A stretch of DNA of 7,639 nucleotides from an uncultured Rhizobiaceae group bacterium (lineage in GTDB: Bacteria; Pseudomonadota; Alphaproteobacteria; Rhizobiales; Rhizobiaceae), in assembly GCA_905479965.1 (NCBI GenBank), contig CAJQOR010000477.1, forward strand, positions 1 to 7,639, given 5' to 3'. Under the pieces are notes generated by a model. That model saw only the letters and a program-made list of their open reading frames with translations. It did not search any database and had not been told where the DNA came from. The position numbers and the translations under genes are program-made. This document shows positions 1 through 6,988 of the stretch, piece after piece. Positions within the stretch are counted from its first letter, which is position 1, and every line of letters starts with the position of its first letter.

Positions 1-695
1 TCAGCGCCATCTTTGACGCGAATTTCATCTCCTACGATTTCAAAATGGCCCGAAGGATCAGACACAATTTCATAAGTGTGCGTGTCATTCTCATTAGCAT
101 CTAATGTCGAAAGCGTGGCAATAACCGTTCCGCCACTAGCGTTTTCAACCACTTCAGAATTGCTATAGTTGATATCAACCGGAGCGACATTAACTTCGCT
201 TGCTTCTTCTGGGCCGGTGCTTGCTCCACTTGTTGAGTTTGAGCCTTGCTGACTATTAGCACCAGCTGTGTCTTCCTCTTGGTTGAACGAATTAAGTTCA
301 GGCGCAAGTGGCGCTCCACTCACTGACTGAACAGCATCAACCTCATCTATCGATGGTACATCTTGAATTTGAGCACTACGACTTTGACTTGAACTGCTAT
401 TGGTAGCAGGCGTGTTTGTTTCAGAAGGATTTGCATCACTGGCAGTATTATTATAGGCGGAGTTTTGTTCAATGGGCGCATCAGCATATGCAGGTGGCAC
501 TGCTTGAGTACCCACCTCGCTTTCAAGTGGCTTTTCATTGATATGCTCTAAATCTGCACCAATATCGTCTTGGCCAGGGAGCACAATATCCATGCGTTCA
601 ATCGGTGTTTCGCCCCCAAGATCTAGATTGTCTGTATCAACCTTGTTTTTCTTAGCTGCACCGGTTTTTCCTGAACTTTGCTCAACTTTAGACAT
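1..695 (-). CDS. Large cadherin-repeat surface protein/adhesin, probable type I secretion substrate (N-terminal 231 residues, cut by window edge)
   Basis: The reading frame is open from ATG at 695-693 to the window edge, 231 codons without a stop, so the C-terminal part is missing. The start is supported by AGGAG at 701-705, five bases upstream. Residues 1 to about 167 are acidic, low complexity, rich in S, T, N, E, Q and A, and contain no cysteine; there is no Sec signal peptide. From about residue 168 (NVAPVDINYSNSEVVENASG) a cadherin-like repeat begins: xPxDI, then VxENAxGGTVIATLSTLDA, NENDTHTYEIV, HFEIVGDEIRVKDGA. That pattern is typical of repeat domains in giant alphaproteobacterial RTX/VCBS-type surface proteins. 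Lack of a signal peptide and the divergent exporter genes fit type I secretion, whose signal is C-terminal and would lie outside the window. Family and role are inferred; no RTX nonapeptides are visible in this fragment. Confidence 0.8.
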   Translation of the reverse strand, partial: MSKVEQSSGKTGAAKKNKVDTDNLDLGGETPIERMDIVLPGQDDIGADLEHINEKPLESEVGTQAVPPAYADAPIEQNSAYNNTASDANPSETNTPATNSSSSQSRSAQIQDVPSIDEVDAVQSVSGAPLAPELNSFNQEEDTAGANSQQGSNSTSGASTGPEEASEVNVAPVDINYSNSEVVENASGGTVIATLSTLDANENDTHTYEIVSDPSGHFEIVGDEIRVKDGA

Positions 696-770
696 ATTAA
701 CTCCTGAAAATGTCGAATCCTCAATTTAAATGTAAAAGTTTTCAAAAAGTTGAGGCGATCATTACAAGAT

Positions 771-790
771 CTATGAATCAGTGATCATAG
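771..790. repeat. Imperfect palindrome, candidate operator
   Basis: CTATGA at 771-776 is exactly complementary to TCATAG at 785-790. Allowing one unpaired A, the arms extend inwards to nine base pairs (CTATGA-A-TCA against TGATCATAG). The near-complete dyad symmetry and very short centre suggest a dimeric regulator site rather than a terminator; there is no T tract. It lies about 75 bp upstream of the adhesin start. The regulator is unknown and chance occurrence is possible. Confidence 0.35.
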
Positions 791-886
791 TTAACAAAAC
801 GACTCCAGATTTAATTTGGGAATCGATTTTACAAAGCTTTCGCTGATCAAGCTAATATTCGTAAGTTTGCGGCAATCTAATTATGG

Positions 887-902
887 TTAATAAGATGCTA
901 AC
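887..902 (+). promoter_or_regulatory. CtrA-like box upstream of the exporter operon
   Basis: The sequence reads TTAA-taagatg-CTAAC, one mismatch from the alphaproteobacterial CtrA consensus TTAA-N7-TTAAC. It lies 65 bp upstream of the exporter start. In AT-rich DNA such a match arises often by chance, so this is suggestive only. Confidence 0.25.
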
Positions 903-966
903 AAATTGGTTGTATTTACTAAGCATAATGACCTGTAGATTTTTTTAGATTGGCTTTTTGAAACGA

Positions 967-2736
967 ATGGCGCGCAATTTTGCAAATAAAATAGCCTCAA
1001 AGACCGAAGAGTTGTCCTCAGCGATCGCTAGCGCGCGCTCTGATAACGATACACAAAACCCTGTCGTTGCAGAAGCAGATACACCTTTAACCAAACAAGT
1101 TTTGATTATCTCTTTAATCGCAAACTTATTGGGACTTGCGATGCCGCTCGCTATTTTTCAAGTTTACGATCGTATCTTACCAAATCAAGCAGGCGCGACC
1201 TTGTTTTGGCTCATTGCGGGTCTGTTAGCTGCTGTTATTCTCGATACAATATTACGTAGTTTGAGGTCTTACATACTAGGTTGGGCAGCGTTGAAAAACG
1301 GCCATCGCGCACAACAATTAGCAATGCATCAGCTCTTGAACGCAAATCCGGGTGAGCGCGCAACAATTACGCGGTCTAAATGGTTAGATGGGCTGGATGC
1401 AATTGCTGAATATAGCAATTTCCAAGGCAGTCAGAACAGAACAATCCTCATTGACATTCCAATGGCGTTTATCTTCATGGCCATGGTGGCGTTGGTGGGT
1501 GGCCCACTTGTGTTTGTCCCAATTGTGCTGATTATTGCATTTGGATTGTTCAGTTTTCTTCAGGGTCGGGAAATTCAGTCTTTTCTCGATAACCGTTCGC
1601 AACAGGATACACGTCAGAACGATTTTCTTTTAGAGACCTTCTCCAACATTCAAACCGTGAAGAATTTGGCTGTTGAAAGTCAATTGCTCAGACGATTTGA
1701 AATGCTGCAAAAGACATCTACTGTTTCAAGCTATCACGCCATTATCAGTACCAACAAGTTGCAGACCCAAGGCGTCATCTTTTCTAATATGATGATGATC
1801 TGTGTTGTCTCCTTTGGCGCCGTTCGCGTTATCGGCGGTGACATGAGCTTAGCGGCTCTTGCATGTTGCTCGCTGTTAACAGGAAGAATGGTACAGCCAT
1901 TTGCTCGAGCTCTGACATTATTCCACGAAATTCAAAACATACGTTTGGCCAGAAAACGCTGCAATGTGTTCGACCGGATTGCCAATAGAGGCTTGCAATT
2001 TGATGAGAGTAGCGAAAATTTGACCAAAGGTGCCTTTAGCATCCGAAATCTTGTTCTTCCATCCAATGGCAAAAACACAGAAATCCAGCCGTATAACATG
2101 ACGGCAGCCCCCGGAGAATTCATTGGTATTCATTGTCCGGAAAACGCCGAGAGAACAGAATTTGTCAGCTTTTTAAACGGTAAATTCTTACCCGAGAACG
2201 GTAACATATTTGCAGATGGCTTTTCATCTAAACAATGGCACGAACTCGGTATTAATCGCGAGATAGGTTTCGTATCTGCAAAAACTGAGATTTTTGAAGG
2301 CACCATCATTGATAACCTGACGATGTTTGGCAGCACCAACTTGGTAGAAAGTGCGCGTGAAGCATCACGTCTCATTGGTTTGGAACAGGATATTTTCAAG
2401 CTTCCCGATGGCTATGATACGGTGTTGAGCATTGGCTCTGCATCAATTTTATCTCCAGGTTTCCTTCAGCGAATAAAAATTGCACGTGCCATCAGTAAGC
2501 AGCCCAAAATCTTTATTTTCGACGGTGCAAACAGCAATATCGATATGCGCTCAGATAACCTACTTGCCGATGGACTATTGGCCCTTAAGGGCAAGATGAC
2601 AGCCATTTACTTTTCCAGCCGCCCTTCATTTTTGAAAATCTGCGACCAAAGGCTTCGTATGCAAGACGGTCATCTTTTGCCAGATGATTTTGTTCAACCC
2701 AAAGCGGATAAGCCATCTGCTCAATCTGCATCTTAA
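967..2736 (+). CDS. Type I secretion ABC half-transporter with degenerate nucleotide-binding domain
   Basis: This is an inner-membrane ABC exporter half-transporter, 589 residues from ATG 967. An in-frame TTG at 958 gives 592 residues; residue numbers here use the TTG as 1. An in-frame TAG at 946 limits extension, and neither start has a clear Shine-Dalgarno. After a hydrophilic leader of about 45 residues there are likely six membrane segments (about 46-66, 81-98, 162-181, 183-201, 274-292, 296-310), then an ATPase domain (about 355-575). There is no C39-like N-terminal domain, so it resembles the PrtD type. Its ATPase motifs are strongly degraded. The Walker A position (393-400) reads CPENAERT, the Q-loop Gln is Ala441, the signature is LSPGF (498-502), Walker B ends DG (522-523) with no catalytic Glu, and the H-loop His is Ser554. 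The domain is otherwise intact and uninterrupted, so this is not a decayed pseudogene. It probably pairs with the next gene, 18 bp downstream. Confidence 0.85.
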   Translation: MARNFANKIASKTEELSSAIASARSDNDTQNPVVAEADTPLTKQVLIISLIANLLGLAMPLAIFQVYDRILPNQAGATLFWLIAGLLAAVILDTILRSLRSYILGWAALKNGHRAQQLAMHQLLNANPGERATITRSKWLDGLDAIAEYSNFQGSQNRTILIDIPMAFIFMAMVALVGGPLVFVPIVLIIAFGLFSFLQGREIQSFLDNRSQQDTRQNDFLLETFSNIQTVKNLAVESQLLRRFEMLQKTSTVSSYHAIISTNKLQTQGVIFSNMMMICVVSFGAVRVIGGDMSLAALACCSLLTGRMVQPFARALTLFHEIQNIRLARKRCNVFDRIANRGLQFDESSENLTKGAFSIRNLVLPSNGKNTEIQPYNMTAAPGEFIGIHCPENAERTEFVSFLNGKFLPENGNIFADGFSSKQWHELGINREIGFVSAKTEIFEGTIIDNLTMFGSTNLVESAREASRLIGLEQDIFKLPDGYDTVLSIGSASILSPGFLQRIKIARAISKQPKIFIFDGANSNIDMRSDNLLADGLLALKGKMTAIYFSSRPSFLKICDQRLRMQDGHLLPDDFVQPKADKPSAQSAS

Positions 2737-2754
2737 CGGGGAGCTTCGTCTTTA

Positions 2755-4986
2755 ATGACAAAAACACTTAAAGATGTTGAGTTGAGCATAAACGCTAATA
2801 CTCTGTTGGAGAATGCAAATTCTATCCAGCATTCGTTGGCAAAAGTTTATAATGCTTATGATCGCGCTGACAACAATTGGAATGACAAGAAGCTTAGTCC
2901 CGCGGCAAATTGTATTGGACCGCTGTTAAATTTGCTCGAATGGGTTGGGTCTGCGCGCCAGCTTAAAGAGGTTATGCCGCATTTCGATACGTTACACACC
3001 GTTGACGATTTGCGAAGCTTACTCGTCCGGGTCAACTATAAAACTCAGAAAAAAAAGCTTGCGATCAACTACATCAATCAGTCTCTTCTTCCCGCAATCT
3101 TGCTGGGTGAAGATGATAAAGATGTGATGATTGTCATCGATATCGCCGAGAATGGGCAATTGCTTATATACAATGGTACATCTGAAAAATTTGAATATAA
3201 ACAGATCACTGGTGAATTAGTCACGCTTTATACTGTCGAAAAATTCGATCCGATTGAAGCCAATGATAATGAAAGCAAACATGGTTGGTTCCAATCTATC
3301 CTATCGCGTTTTAAAAACCTCTTTACCCGCCTTTTTGTTTTAACATTTGCGATCAATATTTTGGATTTTGCTGTGCCGTTCTACATCATGATGGTCTATG
3401 ACAAAGTGATCGGTACAAAGTCTGTTACTACGCTTGTGACTTTCATTGGCTGCTTGGTTGTCGCTATCGCAGCGGGCATGATTTTACGCCATGTTCGAGC
3501 ACAAACGATTGCCTATCTTGGTGCACGGGTTCAAGGACTTGTCACACTTGCAGCCTTTAAACAGGTGCTGAGTTTGCCTATATTAATGAGCGAAAGCGCG
3601 CGCGCAAGCGAACAATTGTCTCGATTTAAGCAGTTTGTCGGTATTCGTGACCTCTTTATGGGGCATTTGGGCAGCGCGATTCTTGATGCACCGTTTATTT
3701 TGGTGTTTTTGGCAGCAATTTTCGCAATCGGCGGAAATCTGGGCTTTTTATCGCTTGCGCTTTTAACTTTATATATCATCGTTGCCGTCGGTTTAATGCC
3801 TGCGGGAACGCGGATAATGCGTAAATCTGGTGAGCATAAGAAAAACCACAAAAACTTCGTTTTTGAAACTGTTGCAAAACACTCAACTATCATTGAAAAT
3901 AACGCTCAAAAGCTATGGATTGAGCGCGAGAGCGAACTTTCTGGCAAGTCACTCATTGCCCAATTTAAAGCCCAACAATTCCAAGCCGTTCAGCAAAATA
4001 TATCTCAACTTTTAGTCATGGTGACGGGTATTTTAACGATCGGACTAGGTGCAGGTATGGTGATTGAAGGTAATCTATCAGCCGGAGCGCTCATCGCATT
4101 GGTGACGTTAATTTGGCGCTTACTCTCTCCAATCCAAACAGTATTTTTAGGAATGGGTCGGATCAGTGCAACGATAGGCACATTTAAACAGATCAACAAT
4201 TTAATGCGACTTCGCTCTGAAAAGGTTGAGAGCAAACGGCCCAATATTTTGCGCCAGTTCACAGGGCAAATCACTCTAGACAAGGTTGCATTTAAGCATC
4301 AAACAGCTCAGACGCCAAGTATTTACAATTTGTCGCTGTCGGTAAAGCCGAAAGAATTTATTGCCATAACTGGTGATTCTGGCGCGGGCAAATCAGTTTT
4401 ACTCAAATTAATGGCTGGTCTTTACACCCCTCAGGTCGGCGTTGTTGCTGCCGATGGATTGAATTTGCGCCAAATTGATTCTTATCAATATAGGCGCGCC
4501 ATCGGTTATGTAGGCCAGCAGGCTGACTTCTTTCATGGTACGATTGCTCAAAACCTGATGTTTGCAAACCCCGTTGCCACTTTGAGCGAATTAGAGCATG
4601 CGCTTGATCTTGCCGGTGCACGAAAAACGGTTGAAAAATTGCCTGAGGGCATTGATACACGGTTAACTGCCCAGCTGCAGAGGAAATTGACAAAAAGCTT
4701 TTCTAGCCAATTATCTTTGGCACGCGCATATTTATCAAACAGCGCTATCTATATGTTTGATGACCCAGGAAGTGATCTCGATCCATTAGCTGATAAGCGT
4801 TTTATTACAACGCTCAAAGTCTTACAGAGAAAAGCCACGGTCATTTTGGTCACGCAACGCCCAAGCCACATGTATCTCGCCGATCGCTTAATCCTGTTGC
4901 AAACAGGTCAAATATTGGCCGATTCCGCACCAGATGAGTTGGTTCCAAAAATACTAAATGCCGCACAAACTGCTAAAGTTAGCTGA
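2755..4986 (+). CDS. Type I secretion permease/ATPase with C39-like N-terminal domain (LapB/RtxB-like)
   Basis: The product is a 743-residue inner-membrane ABC exporter subunit, the usual length for exporters with an N-terminal C39-like domain. Residues 1 to about 165 fit that domain (CIGPLLNLLEW, DDLRSLLVRVNY, LLPAILLGEDDKD). No Cys-His catalytic pair is apparent, so it probably binds substrate rather than cleaving it. Six membrane segments follow (about 192-215, 224-246, 308-328, 329-350, 417-437, 440-462). The ATPase domain (about 500-735) has an intact Walker A (GDSGAGKS, 540-547) and Q-loop Gln588. The signature position reads LTKSF (645-649) instead of LSGGQ, the Walker B catalytic Glu is Asp670 (FDDP), and the H-loop His is Gln701 (VTQRPS). 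GGGGAG at 2737-2742 is a somewhat distant ribosome-binding site. It sits 18 bp after the first half-transporter, consistent with one operon and a heterodimeric pump. Confidence 0.9.
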   Translation: MTKTLKDVELSINANTLLENANSIQHSLAKVYNAYDRADNNWNDKKLSPAANCIGPLLNLLEWVGSARQLKEVMPHFDTLHTVDDLRSLLVRVNYKTQKKKLAINYINQSLLPAILLGEDDKDVMIVIDIAENGQLLIYNGTSEKFEYKQITGELVTLYTVEKFDPIEANDNESKHGWFQSILSRFKNLFTRLFVLTFAINILDFAVPFYIMMVYDKVIGTKSVTTLVTFIGCLVVAIAAGMILRHVRAQTIAYLGARVQGLVTLAAFKQVLSLPILMSESARASEQLSRFKQFVGIRDLFMGHLGSAILDAPFILVFLAAIFAIGGNLGFLSLALLTLYIIVAVGLMPAGTRIMRKSGEHKKNHKNFVFETVAKHSTIIENNAQKLWIERESELSGKSLIAQFKAQQFQAVQQNISQLLVMVTGILTIGLGAGMVIEGNLSAGALIALVTLIWRLLSPIQTVFLGMGRISATIGTFKQINNLMRLRSEKVESKRPNILRQFTGQITLDKVAFKHQTAQTPSIYNLSLSVKPKEFIAITGDSGAGKSVLLKLMAGLYTPQVGVVAADGLNLRQIDSYQYRRAIGYVGQQADFFHGTIAQNLMFANPVATLSELEHALDLAGARKTVEKLPEGIDTRLTAQLQRKLTKSFSSQLSLARAYLSNSAIYMFDDPGSDLDPLADKRFITTLKVLQRKATVILVTQRPSHMYLADRLILLQTGQILADSAPDELVPKILNAAQTAKVS

Positions 4987-5096
4987 ATATTAACGATAAT
5001 TGCGGTAGAAATACTAGAAGTAGCATGTGATATTTGGGGCTAGTCGAATTACCTACTGATTACCGCTTTACGCTACAAAGTATTTAGGTGCGATGA
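4987..5096 (+). other. Gap between exporter subunit and adaptor genes, no clear terminator
   Basis: These 110 bp hold no gene. GCGGTA at 5001-5006 is complementary to TACCGC at 5061-5066, but the loop of more than 50 bases and lack of a T tract do not make a terminator. Nothing here clearly ends the transcript, so the adaptor gene is probably read through from the exporter genes. Confidence 0.4.
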
Positions 5097-6449
5097 GTGC
5101 ACATTCATCAGGTGAGATTAAACAAAGTGCAGATTAGGAAAAGTGAAGTTTCTGGAAACTCCTTTATCCTGCCAGCTGAATTAGATGATGATAAGACAAT
5201 CATCGTTATGGGCAGGCGGGCTAATCTCTTGTGTTTGCTGTTTATCGCGGCAATCGTCTGGTCGGTTTTTGCCCCAATTGACGAATTAGTGGTTGCTAAC
5301 GGCGAAATCATACCAACTGCAAATGTGACCTCTATCGAACACCGTGAAGGTGGCATCGTGGATGCTATCCTCGTCAAAGAGGGTCAAAACGTCAAAGCGG
5401 GCGATACTTTAATATTGCTTAACGCGACTTCTACTGAAGCTGATTTTGGACAGGTGGAAATTCAAGCTGTATCTCTCGAACTTCGTTTAAAATCGCTGGA
5501 AGCTTTGGCAAACGAACAAGAACCCGATTTTGGTAATATCGGACAACAATATCCCGATTTATACGAAAAAGAAAAAATAGCACATTATACCCGCGCCTCA
5601 CTTTTACAAAAAGAGCTCGCCAATCTTGAAACTGGCAAAGCATTAAAGCGACTTGAAGCCATTGCTTACAAAGGCGAAGTAAAAAGCTTAAAGCGTCAAT
5701 TGACCATTGAGCAAGAACGTCATGATAGTTTGCAATCTCTTTTGAAAGCCGGGCACGTATCGCGCAAGGAATACCTGGATGCTAAAGCCAGTTTAGAACG
5801 TATTAGCCAGAGCATCGATAGTGCGTTTGGCCATCAGCAAGTTGCTGAATTGCAGCTGGAAGAAGCTGGTCGTGTCATCGAAAGCAAACTGGCTCAGGAA
5901 AAAAAATTGCTTGGTGAAGAGCAAGCACAGATTTTATCTGAGCTTGCTCAAGCGCGCGAGCAACTCAACAAACAACAAGATCGCGCTGACAGGTTATTTA
6001 TCAAATCACCTATCGACGGCATTGTGCAGGAAGTTGTACAAAAAGCTAAAGGTGAGGTTATCGGTTCTGGTGAATTAATTGCCCGAGTTGTTCCTGCCGA
6101 ACGCCAGATCGTTGCTGAAGTTCGGGTTGATCCTTACGACATCGGCCACATTAAAGAAGGTGATAATGCGGAAATAAATATTTCCACTTTTGATCCAAGT
6201 ATTTTCGGCACAGCAACTGGCAAGATTGCAGTTCTATCGCCCACCACATTCCTGACTGAAAAAGGTGAGCCTTATTATAAAGCTGTGATCGATCTGAAAG
6301 ACAACTTCATCGGTGAAGATCAGAGCAAGCGTTATCTCCATGCTGGCATGGTGGTCGACGCAAAGATCAAAACTGGATCAAAGTCGCTCATGCGTTACAT
6401 GCTCAAACCAGTTCTAAAATCCTTCAGCTCTTCGTTCTCTGAACGCTAA
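5097..6449 (+). CDS. HlyD-family type I secretion periplasmic adaptor
   Basis: This is the membrane fusion protein bridging the inner-membrane ABC pump to a TolC-like outer-membrane channel. It has 450 residues, normal for the family. A short cytoplasmic leader precedes one membrane segment (about 42-59, ANLLCLLFIAAIVWSVFA). The first lipoyl half follows (about 80-110, SIEHREGGIVDAILVKEG), then a long alpha-helical hairpin (about 118-300), the second lipoyl half (SPIDGIVQEVV, 304-314) and the beta-barrel. The C-terminal HlyD signature is LHAGMVVDAKIKTG (414-427). The start is uncertain. The frame opens with GTG at 5097 immediately after an in-frame TGA, and the first in-frame ATG is only at 5208 (residue 38, just before the membrane segment). 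AGG at 5086-5088 would serve GTG 5097 or an out-of-frame ATG at 5093. No outer-membrane factor gene is in the window. Confidence 0.92.
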   Translation: MHIHQVRLNKVQIRKSEVSGNSFILPAELDDDKTIIVMGRRANLLCLLFIAAIVWSVFAPIDELVVANGEIIPTANVTSIEHREGGIVDAILVKEGQNVKAGDTLILLNATSTEADFGQVEIQAVSLELRLKSLEALANEQEPDFGNIGQQYPDLYEKEKIAHYTRASLLQKELANLETGKALKRLEAIAYKGEVKSLKRQLTIEQERHDSLQSLLKAGHVSRKEYLDAKASLERISQSIDSAFGHQQVAELQLEEAGRVIESKLAQEKKLLGEEQAQILSELAQAREQLNKQQDRADRLFIKSPIDGIVQEVVQKAKGEVIGSGELIARVVPAERQIVAEVRVDPYDIGHIKEGDNAEINISTFDPSIFGTATGKIAVLSPTTFLTEKGEPYYKAVIDLKDNFIGEDQSKRYLHAGMVVDAKIKTGSKSLMRYMLKPVLKSFSSSFSER

Positions 6450-6495
6450 GACACTTCCTTCATATTTTATTTTCCTTTTGTTCGACACCTACAAC

Positions 6496-6510
6496 TGGCA
6501 AGAAAATTGC
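6496..6510 (+). promoter_or_regulatory. Sigma-54 (RpoN) promoter for the urease operon
   Basis: TGGCAAGAAAATTGC matches the sigma-54 consensus TGGCACG-N4-TTGC at all conserved positions but one (A for C at the sixth base). The -24 GG (6497-6498) and -12 GC (6509-6510) are separated by exactly ten bases. Transcription would begin near 6522, giving a leader of about 135 bases before ureA. Sigma-54 with NtrC is a known route to nitrogen-controlled urease expression. I did not find a convincing NtrC site upstream. Confidence 0.7.
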
Positions 6511-6592
6511 GTGTGTATTTGTTGGTGAGAACCACTTTGATACTATTGCACATTTATTGGCCTAAAAAGATGTCGGCACCTTGCGCAACTGA

Positions 6593-6608
6593 TTAATTTT
6601 TGTTCAAC
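6593..6608 (+). promoter_or_regulatory. CtrA-like box in the ureA leader
   Basis: The sequence reads TTAA-tttttgt-TCAAC, one mismatch from TTAA-N7-TTAAC. It lies downstream of the expected sigma-54 start site, which makes an activating role there unlikely. In AT-rich DNA this may be chance. Confidence 0.15.
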
Positions 6609-6657
6609 TCGCCACATAAACATCAATATCAGGCAATCGTGTAAAGACGGAATACGT

Positions 6658-6960
6658 ATGAATTTATCTCCAAGAGAAAAAGACAAATTGCTAGTCGCTA
6701 TGGCAGCAATTGTTGCTCGAAAACGTTTAGAACGTGGCGTTAAGCTTAATCATCCTGAAGCTATCGCGCTTATCACAGACTTTGTGGTTGAAGGCGCGCG
6801 TGACGGCGCTTCCGTTGCTGATCTTATGGAAAAAGGTGCGCATGTCATCACACGAGATCAAGTGATGGACGGCATTCCAGAAATGATCCACGACATTCAG
6901 GTTGAAGCAACCTTCCCTGATGGCACAAAACTTGTCACCGTTCACGAGCCCATTCGTTAA
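6658..6960 (+). CDS. ureA: Urease subunit gamma
   Basis: UreA is the smallest structural subunit of cytoplasmic nickel urease, which hydrolyses urea to ammonia and carbamate; the active site is in UreC. The product has 100 residues, the standard length for a separate gamma subunit, and covers the family from end to end. It starts [17 protein letters not shown], contains [20 protein letters not shown] and VADLMEKG, and ends with [37 protein letters not shown] at 6646-6650 is a weak ribosome-binding site seven bases before ATG. A sigma-54 promoter lies about 150 bp upstream. The gene directly upstream is hlyD, not ureD, so the accessory gene must be elsewhere. ureB follows after 28 bp. Confidence 0.97.
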   Translation: MNLSPREKDKLLVAMAAIVARKRLERGVKLNHPEAIALITDFVVEGARDGASVADLMEKGAHVITRDQVMDGIPEMIHDIQVEATFPDGTKLVTVHEPIR

Positions 6961-6988
6961 AACAAATTCAGCATAAAGGACATGCCTT

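Larger units (their letters stand above)
696..966. promoter_or_regulatory. Divergent AT-rich intergenic region between the adhesin and exporter genes
   Basis: About 270 bp without a convincing gene separates the start of the minus-strand adhesin gene (695) from the plus-strand exporter gene (967). Both sets of promoters should lie here. I see no clean sigma-70 -35/-10 pair on either strand. Visible elements are an imperfect palindrome at 771-790, a CtrA-like box at 887-902, and several TGATCA or AGATCT sites (768-773, 782-787, 843-848). The shared regulatory space fits co-regulation of a substrate and its transporter. Confidence 0.5.

Noticed and set aside
538..729. Plus-strand frame of 63 codons
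   Set aside because: It lies antisense to the adhesin start and covers its ribosome-binding site; the sequence has no family character, while the minus-strand frame has a repeat domain and a good ribosome-binding site.
967..2736. First ABC gene as a decaying pseudogene
   Set aside because: Despite lost ATPase motifs the frame is uninterrupted over 589 codons, the membrane and ATPase domains are full length, and it retains operon position, so a conserved degenerate subunit is more likely.
3531..3893. Minus-strand frame of 120 codons inside the second ABC gene
   Set aside because: It is antisense to the membrane domain of a clear exporter gene, and its basic, Ile/Lys-rich product looks like a reverse-strand artefact.
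5001..5066. Complementary GCGGTA and TACCGC in the gap before hlyD
   Set aside because: Six-base arms separated by more than 50 bases with no U tract; not a credible terminator or riboswitch.
6523..6534. Small inverted repeat TGGT-GAGA-ACCA downstream of the sigma-54 site
   Set aside because: Only four-base arms, wrong orientation for an NtrC site, and no T tract for a terminator; likely chance.
6519..6546. Possible sigma-70 promoter TTGTTG, 16 bases, TACTAT
   Set aside because: Only 3/6 and 4/6 matches; the sigma-54 site nearby is far stronger.
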